Of a stretch of DNA of 32,948 bases, positions 24,007 through 30,773 are shown piece by piece; the first letter of the stretch is position 1; each line of letters begins with the position of its first letter. The position numbers and the translations under genes are program-made. The notes under the pieces are model-generated. The model searched no databases, was not told the origin of the DNA, and saw only the letters and a list, made by a program, of their open reading frames with translations. This DNA is from Akkermansiaceae bacterium (lineage in GTDB: Bacteria; Verrucomicrobiota; Verrucomicrobiia; Verrucomicrobiales; Akkermansiaceae), in the NCBI GenBank assembly GCA_947462535.1, contig CANHPN010000025.1, forward strand, positions 1 to 32,948, given 5' to 3'.

Positions 24007-24465
24007 TTACTGGATGCGGAAGAGGACATCGCCGTATTGGACGGGATTGCCGTCCTCGGCGACGTAGGCGCAGATGGTACCGGCGCGCTCGGCCTTGATC
24101 TCGTTCATGACCTTCATGGCCTCGATGATGCAAAGCGTCTGGCCGATGGAAACGACGCTACCGACATCGACGAAGTTCGGGGCGTCGGGGGCGGGTTTCA
24201 GATAGAAAGTGCCGACCATGGGCGAGGTGATCTCCGCGCCGTCGGCGACGGGAGCGGCCGGCGCGGCGGCGGGGGCCGGGAGCGCGGCGGCGGGCGCGTA
24301 GGCCGGGGCTTGGGCGGCAGGGAGGGAGGCGAGCAGGCCGCGGAGGTCGTCGAGGTCCGCGCCTTTTTTGAGTTTGAGGTGAAAGTCCCCTTTGGTGAGG
24401 TCGAAGTGGGTGAGCCCGTGCTCATTCATGAGTTCGACGATGCGGCGGATTTCCTGGAGTTCCAC
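24007..24465 (-). CDS. accB: Biotin carboxyl carrier protein of acetyl-CoA carboxylase
   Basis: A 152-residue carrier that shuttles carboxyl-biotin between AccC and the carboxyltransferase. The biotinylation site is EAMKVMNE with Lys118. The C-terminal barrel starts near ITSPMVGTFYLKPAPDAPNF (79-98), including the AccB-specific thumb. An Ala/Pro-rich linker spans about 50-73. The N-terminal helix MELQEIRRIVELMNEHGLTH starts at a GTG codon (24465), the only start that gives the family N-terminus; no Shine-Dalgarno sequence precedes it. It is the first gene of the operon. Confidence 0.95.
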   Translation of the reverse strand: MELQEIRRIVELMNEHGLTHFDLTKGDFHLKLKKGADLDDLRGLLASLPAAQAPAYAPAAALPAPAAAPAAPVADGAEITSPMVGTFYLKPAPDAPNFVDVGSVVSIGQTLCIIEAMKVMNEIKAERAGTICAYVAEDGNPVQYGDVLFRIQ

Positions 24466-24529
24466 GGTGAGAGAAGGTTGGGAGTTTGGATGACGAGTGC
24501 CGGTCCGACGGGATGGATCTCGTGGGCGC

Positions 24530-24559
24530 TAGCTAGAAGGAGCGGGGAATGAGCGTCAA
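24530..24559 (-). promoter_or_regulatory. accBC operon promoter
   Basis: Minus strand: TTGACG (24554-24559), 18 bases, TAGCTA (24530-24535). This leaves a leader of about 55-60 bases before the GTG of accB. Confidence 0.45.
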
Positions 24560-24579
24560 GCGGAATGGGGGGATGGGAA

Positions 24580-24614
24580 TTTTGGATTTTAGATTTTGGA
24601 TTTTGGATTTGAGA
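24580..24614. repeat. Tandem seven-base repeat TTTTGGA upstream of trmB
   Basis: TTTTGGA, TTTTAGA, TTTTGGA, TTTTGGA and a degenerate TTTGAGA run head to tail. The tract lies between the accB promoter and the trmB start. Slippage could change spacing upstream of trmB, but no trmB promoter is obvious here. Confidence 0.6.
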
Positions 24615-24637
24615 CGGTAAATGCGGCCGTGATTGCG

Positions 24638-25264
24638 ATGCAGACTTTCAACGTCCTTCCGCGCGCGGCGCTGGCGGGGGAATTCGTGCCGGGGGATTAT
24701 TTCCGGAAGCTGGAGCGGGCGGAGATTTGCCGGGGCGAGCGGCCGCTGGAAATCGATCTGGGCTGCGGCGACGGCTCGTTTTTGATGGAGATGGCGCGGG
24801 AGTTCCCCGAGCGGGATTTCCTGGGAGTCGAGCGCTTGCTCGGGCGGGTGCGGAAGGTTTGCAAAAAGCTGACGCGGCGGGGTTTGGAAAACACGCGGGT
24901 GCTGCGGCTGGACAGCCGCTACGTGGTCGAGTGGCTGCTGCCAGAAGCGGAGATTTCGCGGCTGCACCTGCTCTGCCCCGATCCGTGGCCGAAGCTGCGG
25001 CATCACCGGCGGAGATTGGTACAGATGGAATTTCTGGAAGCGGTGCGGCGGGCGCTGGTGCCGGGCGGCGAGTTTCTTTTCATGACCGACCACGAGGAAT
25101 ATTTCCAGTGGGCAGTGGAGAAAGTCGGGGCGTTCGGGAAATTTCAAATCGAGGAATGGACGGAGGAATCGTTTTTCTATCCGAAGACGGATTTCCAACA
25201 GCAATGGGAGGCAGAGGGGAAATCGATGTTCCGCCTGCGCTGCCGGAAGGTCGTGGCAGGTTAA
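24638..25264 (+). CDS. trmB: tRNA (guanine-N7-)-methyltransferase
   Basis: A 208-residue SAM-dependent enzyme forming m7G46 in tRNA. Landmarks: LEIDLGCGDGSFLMEMAREF (SAM-binding loop), FLGVERL, NTRVLRLDSRYV, LLCPDPWPKLRHHRRRLVQ (family signature, usually PDPWPKKRHHKRR) and LFMTDHEEYFQWA. ATG 24638 is chosen because homology starts at MQTFNVLPRAAL; the earlier TTG at 24596 lies in the repeat tract. The last residues KSMFRLRCRKV are typical. It converges on comEC, 23 bases between stops. Confidence 0.92.
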   Translation: MQTFNVLPRAALAGEFVPGDYFRKLERAEICRGERPLEIDLGCGDGSFLMEMAREFPERDFLGVERLLGRVRKVCKKLTRRGLENTRVLRLDSRYVVEWLLPEAEISRLHLLCPDPWPKLRHHRRRLVQMEFLEAVRRALVPGGEFLFMTDHEEYFQWAVEKVGAFGKFQIEEWTEESFFYPKTDFQQQWEAEGKSMFRLRCRKVVAG

Positions 25265-25287
25265 AACGCTCCGGCCACCAAGGGCTT

Positions 25288-27558
25288 TCAACGGGGTTTG
25301 AGGATCATCACGGATTGATCCGCGAAGCCTTCCAAGCGGAGATTTCCCGCCGCGTCCACCCGCACGGTGACGCCGCCGGATTCGCCTTGGTGGATGACCT
25401 GGATGCCTCGCGAACGCCAGTATTTCACGGTCTGCGGCTTGAGCTGCTCGGTCAACGGGAATGCGGAATGCGAGGCGACGATGGCCAGCGGGTTCACGGC
25501 GTCGAGAAACGCATCGCCGAGAGACGCGTGGCTGCGGTGGCGGCCAGCGATGATGACGTCGGCCGAGACGTCCGCGCGGGCGTCCAGCAATGCCGACTCG
25601 GCGTGTGCCCCCGCATCGCTGGTGAAGAGCAGTTTCCAGCCCCGCCAGTGGAGGCGGTAAATCGCGACGCGGTCGTCGGCGGGGGCGTTTTGTGCGAACG
25701 GATCGGGAGCGTGGAGGATTTCCAACCGCGCGCCGTGCGGCATCGTTAGAACGCGGAGATCCGCAGCTTGGAGCGTTCGGATTCCCGCCTTGGGCGCGTC
25801 CGTCGCCCAGGTTCGGAATGCCGGGCTGCGCGACCGGGCGACCGGCAGGAGGACCTGCCGGACCGGCAAAGTCTCCCAGACCTCCGCGCCGCCGCCGAGG
25901 TGACCGCCATCCGGGTGGCTCAGCACCACCGAATCCGGCATGACGCCGAGCCGCCGCAACGAAGGCGCGATCCGCCGTTTGAAACTGTAGCGGTCGGCGC
26001 AATCCAGCAGCAACGCGCCGCTTCTACCGCCGGAAAAACACGCCGCGCCGGCTCCGTGCTCCAAATCATAAACGAGCAGGAACGGCTGGCTTTCCTGCGC
26101 CAGTTGGAAGTGCCCGCCGGGGACCGCTGAAAATCCTTCCGCCGTCAGGACGCATAGTTTCGCCACATAGCCGTTCGCCCGGTTCACCAGCCTGGCGGCT
26201 AACGGAACCACCGGATGCAACGCCCCCGCGAGTAGCGCCGCGCTTAGTAGAACGAAAACCAGAGGCACCAGAATCACCCCGGCGAAAACCGAAACCGGAG
26301 TCACCAGCCCGAAGTGAAACGCAGTGAGCGGCGTCGAGCCGATCCCCGCCACCAGCGAGACGCCGAGCGATTGCGCGATGTTTCTGCGGAACCCGAGCCA
26401 GGCCTTTTGCCGCCGCGTCATCATCGCCAGCGGCAGATAGAGCTCCGGTTTCGCGATCCATGAAAACAGCCGTGTCCCCCACCCCGCGCCGACCGCGATG
26501 ACGGCCACCACGCCGTAGGAAAGCTGCACGCCCGGCTGGAACAACAGTCGCCCGTCCCACAGCATTGCCGCTAACAAAACCGCACCGAGCGCGTTCAACA
26601 GATCCGGCCGCCTGCGGCAGACGAAGGCCCCGAGAAACACCGCAGCCATCCACGCCGAGCGCATCGCCGGCGGGCTGTTGCCGGTGAGCCAGGAGTAGCC
26701 GAAAATGAGCGGCAGCAAGGCCGGCACCGCCCAGCGCCGGGGCACCCCCGCCAGCCGCAGCAGCAGCCAGCCGATGCTCCCGACCATCGCCACGTGCAAG
26801 CCACTAACAGAGAATGCGTGCAAAGTCCCGCTGTTGCGAAACGCCGCCACCAGCTCGTCCGCGTCCGGCGGTTGCTCGCCGATGACCACCGCGCGGATGA
26901 CCACGGCTTCCCGCGAATCCTCCGCCAAGCCGTCCGTCACCGCCGTGCGGAAGCCCCGCCGTAGCGCGGCTCCACGCGCCGCCCACCCGTGAGTCACGAC
27001 CTCGCCGCGCACCCAGCCGGCGTGGAAAACCGCCGCCACCCCCTGCCCCCGCAGCCAGGCGGCCTGATCGAACTCGCCCGGATTGCGCCGCTCCGGCAGC
27101 GGGCCGAAATTCCCGCGCGCCCTCACCCGCGAGCCGGCGACCGGCAGCTCTCCCCTGCCCTCCCACCAGACCTTGGCCCCGGCCTGCGGGCCCGTTAGCA
27201 AGACCGCCGGTGCCGACCAGAAATTCTCACTGCCCCTGCCATCCTTGAGCAGGCGGCCCTGCATTTCGCCCCCGCCGGATTCCAACAGCTTGCGCTCTTC
27301 GGAGTCCCTCGCCCCGGTCCGCCAGGTGAAAACCCCAACCGCCAGCCAGCCGCAAAACAGCCATGCCAAACCCGCCCGCCAGCTCGTGAACCAAGCTCCT
27401 GCCAGACCCAGCGCCGTGCCTGCAACGAGGCCCGCCGGAAGGCTCCACCCGGCTAACAAGACGCAACCGGCGGCGACGAGCGCCGCCACGAACAGGGGGT
27501 GCCGCCCGCAGAACCTCCCCGCCCGGCGGCGGATGCTGAGCCTGATTTCCCGCATCAT
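25288..27558 (-). CDS. comEC: ComEC/Rec2-type DNA uptake channel
   Basis: A 756-residue inner-membrane protein that passes single-stranded DNA into the cytoplasm in natural transformation. Order: N-terminal membrane helices and a DUF4131-type OB-like domain (~20-190), the Competence domain with FSVSGLHVAMVG (249-260), LTGNSPPAMRSAWM and many helices (~215-475), then a metallo-beta-lactamase-like domain (~495-740). Its metal motif reads LSHPDGGHLGG (546-556): the second Asp of the usual HxDxDH is Gly552. It may therefore bind metal poorly or have lost nuclease activity. Later blocks LLFTSDAG and IIAGRHRSHASLGDAFL remain. It lies 42 bases after the TPR gene and may share its transcript. The adjacent ATG codons at 27558 and 27555 are equivalent choices. 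Confidence 0.9.
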   Translation of the reverse strand: MMREIRLSIRRRAGRFCGRHPLFVAALVAAGCVLLAGWSLPAGLVAGTALGLAGAWFTSWRAGLAWLFCGWLAVGVFTWRTGARDSEERKLLESGGGEMQGRLLKDGRGSENFWSAPAVLLTGPQAGAKVWWEGRGELPVAGSRVRARGNFGPLPERRNPGEFDQAAWLRGQGVAAVFHAGWVRGEVVTHGWAARGAALRRGFRTAVTDGLAEDSREAVVIRAVVIGEQPPDADELVAAFRNSGTLHAFSVSGLHVAMVGSIGWLLLRLAGVPRRWAVPALLPLIFGYSWLTGNSPPAMRSAWMAAVFLGAFVCRRRPDLLNALGAVLLAAMLWDGRLLFQPGVQLSYGVVAVIAVGAGWGTRLFSWIAKPELYLPLAMMTRRQKAWLGFRRNIAQSLGVSLVAGIGSTPLTAFHFGLVTPVSVFAGVILVPLVFVLLSAALLAGALHPVVPLAARLVNRANGYVAKLCVLTAEGFSAVPGGHFQLAQESQPFLLVYDLEHGAGAACFSGGRSGALLLDCADRYSFKRRIAPSLRRLGVMPDSVVLSHPDGGHLGGGAEVWETLPVRQVLLPVARSRSPAFRTWATDAPKAGIRTLQAADLRVLTMPHGARLEILHAPDPFAQNAPADDRVAIYRLHWRGWKLLFTSDAGAHAESALLDARADVSADVIIAGRHRSHASLGDAFLDAVNPLAIVASHSAFPLTEQLKPQTVKYWRSRGIQVIHQGESGGVTVRVDAAGNLRLEGFADQSVMILKPR

Positions 27559-27600
27559 GTCGGTTCCATGGCGGAAGGAAAATGCAGCGGTCGCGCCCGA

Positions 27601-28338
27601 TCACATCTGCCCCTTGCATTGCGCTTCCCGAGCCGCCAATGCCGCAGCCTCCTCGGCTGCGGCCCATTCGCGCAGTTTGTGGCTAGCGTTCGACGAGTGT
27701 CGGGTGCCGGGAAACTGATCCACCACTTGGTTCAGGATCGACACGGCGGTCGCGCGGTCGCCCTTCATCTCGTCGTAAAGCTCCGCCAGGCGGAAAAGGA
27801 AATAGGCCGCGTCGTTGAGCTCCCATTCCTGGCTTTCCAGCGCGTGATGGATGGTTAGAATCGCCGCCGCCGCGTCACCGAGGTGGGTCTTCTGGATCTT
27901 GGCGATTTCCACCCATGGCACGCGGTTCAACGGATCTGCGGCGGCCGCCTCCTTGAAGGCCCTGATCGCACCTTCATAATCGCCCTGCGCCATCAGCGAG
28001 CGGCCGTCACGCATGACGTCCTTCTCCACTTTTTCCCCGCTGTCGTAAACCGCGTGGGTGATCCGCTGGGCGAAGAACGGCAACAGGTATACCACCACGA
28101 AAATGCCGACCAGACCGGAGGTCAAAAAGGTGAGCAGGATACCGTTGAAGGTTTTCTCACCCTCCATCGACTGGAGCTCGGTTTTCAATTCCGCGACCTT
28201 GCCATCCGGGTCGCCATCGCCTTCCTGCACCTCGATCTGCTGTTCGAGAGTCGCCATTTCCCGGCCGGTTTTTGAATACATCATCCAGCTTCCAGCCACG
28301 AGCACCGTCAGCCATCCATACATGATCCATCTCATCAT
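27601..28338 (-). CDS. Membrane protein with TPR repeats
   Basis: A 245-residue protein of unknown role. Two transmembrane segments (about 4-20 and 65-88) flank an acidic, probably coiled segment (LEQQIEVQEGDGDPDGKVAE, 31-50). The C-terminal half has TPR-like repeats: LMAQGDYEGAIRAFKEAAAA, DAAAAILTIHHALESQEWEL and YFLFRLAELYDEMKGDRATA, each with the small/large residue spacing of TPRs. It resembles assembly factors that hold partners at the inner face of the membrane. It sits between a RelE-fold gene and comEC; no partner is obvious, though a link with DNA uptake is possible from position alone. Confidence 0.75.
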   Translation of the reverse strand: MMRWIMYGWLTVLVAGSWMMYSKTGREMATLEQQIEVQEGDGDPDGKVAELKTELQSMEGEKTFNGILLTFLTSGLVGIFVVVYLLPFFAQRITHAVYDSGEKVEKDVMRDGRSLMAQGDYEGAIRAFKEAAAADPLNRVPWVEIAKIQKTHLGDAAAAILTIHHALESQEWELNDAAYFLFRLAELYDEMKGDRATAVSILNQVVDQFPGTRHSSNASHKLREWAAAEEAAALAAREAQCKGQM

Positions 28339-28390
28339 TCCGCAGCGTGCTCCATCGCGGCCGGGGACTGGAAGTAAATTTTACTGCAAC

Positions 28391-28753
28391 TTACAAGCGG
28401 CGGGCGTTGCGGCCCTCGTCGATCAGTTTCCAGAAATGCTTGGAGTTCGCCAGCGCCTCGTCCTCGGCGAGCGGCAGCTTCGAACGGAACATGAAATCCG
28501 AAAACGTCCCCTTATGCAGCACCCGGTGGACGATCACCGCGCCTTCCTTCACCTCGAAATAGAACCGGTAATCCTTCGCCCGGAAGCGATAGAGGATCAC
28601 TCCGTCGCGATCGATTTTGCCGAAGCGCTCGCCGCTCAGGTTGGCCAGATCCTCCTTGCCGACCTTGAATTCCTCCAGCAGCTCAAGCTGTTCGAGAGTG
28701 CCGAGGGCGGAAAGCTCGGCGGCGCTGATTTCGTTGAAGACGATTTGAAACAC
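28391..28753 (-). CDS. RelE/ParE-fold protein, orphan
   Basis: A 120-residue protein starting at GTG 28753. Residues ~48-85 resemble RelE-type toxins: GVILYRFRAKDYRFYFEVKE followed by GAVIVHRVLHKGTFSDFMFR, the strand pattern Y..R.KDYR....V.....V..V.HK. A helical tail (ALANSKHFWKLIDEGRNARR) is longer than in classical RelE. No antitoxin-like gene is next to it: upstream is pckG, downstream the TPR gene. It may be a domesticated member with a housekeeping role, or a toxin controlled from elsewhere. A well-formed promoter lies directly before the start. Confidence 0.65.
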   Translation of the reverse strand: MFQIVFNEISAAELSALGTLEQLELLEEFKVGKEDLANLSGERFGKIDRDGVILYRFRAKDYRFYFEVKEGAVIVHRVLHKGTFSDFMFRSKLPLAEDEALANSKHFWKLIDEGRNARRL

Positions 28754-28759
28754 CCCGAA

Positions 28760-28788
28760 AGGCTAGCGGTGCGCAGCCGCTTTGCCAG
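28760..28788 (-). promoter_or_regulatory. Promoter of the RelE-fold gene, predicts leaderless mRNA
   Basis: Minus strand: CTGGCA (28783-28788), 17 bases, TAGCCT (28760-28765), then six bases to GTG 28753. It lies seven bases from the pckG terminator hairpin. Confidence 0.45.
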
Positions 28789-28795
28789 CGCCAAT

Positions 28796-28828
28796 AATGT
28801 GTCCCGGCTGAGACAGCCGGAACACATT
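28796..28828 (-). terminator. Hairpin after pckG, part of a dispersed repeat
   Basis: AATGTGTCCCGGCTG (28796-28810), loop AGA, CAGCCGGAACACATT (28814-28828): a 15-base stem with one mismatch, one base beyond the pckG stop. No T-run follows, so it may protect the 3' end as much as terminate. Its left arm recurs exactly at 6161-6175. Confidence 0.7.
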
Positions 28829-28829
28829 C

Positions 28830-30671
28830 CTATGACAGGCGCGCCGCTAGCAGCTCGCGTTGGAAGATGAGCTCCTTCGGTAGGTCGTCGTAAAGGTCGA
28901 TGAAGAGCTCTCCCTGGCTGACGAGCTCGGTTTTCCACTCGGCACGGTTGAAGGCCATGACCTTGTCGTAGCTCTCGCGGGTGAAGTCTTCGAGACCGTC
29001 GATGTTGAAATCCTCGAAGGCGGGGGTCCAGCCGATCTGGGTTTCGTAACCGGCGGCGGCACCGTGGCAGCGTTTCACGATCCATTCGAGGACGCGCATG
29101 TTCTCACCGTAGCCGGGCCACAGGAACTTCCCGTCGTCGTCCTTGCGGAACCAGTTGACGTGGAAGAAGCGCGGAAGGCTCGTGAGATAGCGGCGCATTT
29201 CCAGCCAGTGGCCGAAATACGCGCCCATGTTATAGCCGCAGAACGGCAGCATGGCCATCGGGTCGCGGCGGACCTTGCCGATGGCGCCGGCGGCGGCGGC
29301 GGTCATTTCCGAGCCCATGGTGGCCCCGACGTAAACGCCGTGGCTCCAGTTGAATGCCTGATAGACAAGCGGCATGGTCGTCGGGCGGCGGCCGCCGAAG
29401 ACGATGCCGTCAATCGGCACGCCGTCCGGATTCTGCCACTCGGGGTCGATGGTCGGGCACTGCACGGCGGGCGCGGTGAAGCGGGCGTTGGCATGGGCGG
29501 CGCTGCGGCCGCAGTCCGGCGTCCACGACTGGCCGGTCCAGTCGATGAGGTGCGCGGGCTTGGTCGGAGACATGCCCTCCCACCAGACGTCGCCGTCGTC
29601 AGTGAGGGCGACGTTGGTGAAGATGGTGTTTTCCTTCATCGAGTCCATGGCGATGGGATTGGTGTCGTAGGCGGTGCCGGGAGCGACGCCGAAAAAGCCG
29701 GTTTCCGGATTGATCGCGTGCAGTTTGCCGTCGGCATGCGGCCACAGCCAAGCGATGTCGTCGCCGACGATGGAGGTCTTCCAGCCGGCATCCACATAGG
29801 CCTTCGGCGGGATGAGCATGGCGAGGTTGGTCTTGCCGCAGGCGGACGGGAAGGCGCAGGAGAGATAGGTCTTGGTGCCGTCCGGCGCGTGGACGCCGAC
29901 GATGAGCATGTGCTCGGCCATCCACTGGTGCTCGCGGGCGATGTTCGAGGCGATGCGCAGGGCGAGGCATTTTTTCCCTAGCAGGGCGTTGCCGCCGTAG
30001 CCCGATCCGTAAGACATGATCTCGCGGGTCTCGGGGAAATGGACGATGTATTTGTCATCGTTGCAGGGCCAAGTGGAATCGGCCTGGCCGGGCGCCAGCG
30101 GCGAGCCGACCGAGTGGAGGCAGGGAATGAACTGGCCGTGGCCGTCGCGTTTTCTGGTGATCGTGCCGTTAGCCTCGTCTTCCAAGCGCTTCAGGACGTG
30201 CGAACCCATGTGGCACATGATCCGCATGTTGACGACCACGTAAGGGCTATCAGAAATTTCCACGCCGATCTTGGCGAGCGGCGAGTCGAGAGGACCCATG
30301 CAGAACGGGATGACATACATCGTGCGGCCTTTCATCGAGCCTTTGAATTTGCCTGTCAGCTTGACGCGCATCCCGGCGGGATCCGCCCAGTGGTTGGTGG
30401 GGCCGGCCTCGTCGGGGCGCTTCGAGCAGATGTAGGTCCGGTCCTCCACGCGGGCGACGTCTGACGGAGTCGAGCGGGCGAGGAATGAATTGGGGCGTTT
30501 CGCCGGGTTGAGGCGGGTGAAAGTGCCTTTTTCCACCATCAGCGTGGTGAGGCGATCCCATTCGGCTTGTGACCCGTCGCACCACTCGACGGCGTCGGGC
30601 GTGCAGAGGGCGGTCATTTCTTCGACCCATTTCAACAAGGCGGGGTGAGTGGTCTTAGATGTTTTATTCAT
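28830..30671 (-). CDS. pckG: Phosphoenolpyruvate carboxykinase, GTP type
   Basis: A 613-residue enzyme converting oxaloacetate and GTP to phosphoenolpyruvate, the entry to gluconeogenesis. ATG 30671 ([15 protein letters not shown]) is preferred to an in-frame GTG at 30680. Motifs: [40 protein letters not shown], the P-loop in [20 protein letters not shown] with the reactive Cys of GTP-type enzymes, [20 protein letters not shown] (metal-binding Asp) and [20 protein letters not shown]. Length matches the GTP family (about 600) rather than the ATP family (about 540). It is a single-gene unit with its own promoter and 3' hairpin. Confidence 0.96.
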   Translation of the reverse strand: MNKTSKTTHPALLKWVEEMTALCTPDAVEWCDGSQAEWDRLTTLMVEKGTFTRLNPAKRPNSFLARSTPSDVARVEDRTYICSKRPDEAGPTNHWADPAGMRVKLTGKFKGSMKGRTMYVIPFCMGPLDSPLAKIGVEISDSPYVVVNMRIMCHMGSHVLKRLEDEANGTITRKRDGHGQFIPCLHSVGSPLAPGQADSTWPCNDDKYIVHFPETREIMSYGSGYGGNALLGKKCLALRIASNIAREHQWMAEHMLIVGVHAPDGTKTYLSCAFPSACGKTNLAMLIPPKAYVDAGWKTSIVGDDIAWLWPHADGKLHAINPETGFFGVAPGTAYDTNPIAMDSMKENTIFTNVALTDDGDVWWEGMSPTKPAHLIDWTGQSWTPDCGRSAAHANARFTAPAVQCPTIDPEWQNPDGVPIDGIVFGGRRPTTMPLVYQAFNWSHGVYVGATMGSEMTAAAAGAIGKVRRDPMAMLPFCGYNMGAYFGHWLEMRRYLTSLPRFFHVNWFRKDDDGKFLWPGYGENMRVLEWIVKRCHGAAAGYETQIGWTPAFEDFNIDGLEDFTRESYDKVMAFNRAEWKTELVSQGELFIDLYDDLPKELIFQRELLAARLS

Positions 30672-30680
30672 AGCAAACAC

Positions 30681-30709
30681 AGTAGAGCGAACTCTCCAAC
30701 TCTTGGCAA
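30681..30709 (-). promoter_or_regulatory. pckG promoter, almost no leader
   Basis: Minus strand: TTGCCA (30704-30709), 17 bases, TCTACT (30681-30686), then nine bases to ATG 30671. The expected start site leaves about three leader bases. Confidence 0.5.
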
Positions 30710-30773
30710 TTCGATCTTGAGATAGGGACGGAATTTCCCAAGAAATGCGCAGATTTGTGCCGATTTCCTCCGA

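Noticed and set aside
28373-28385. Palindrome AGTAAATTTTACT between the RelE-fold and TPR genes.
   Set aside because: Too short and AT-rich to support an operator call on its own.
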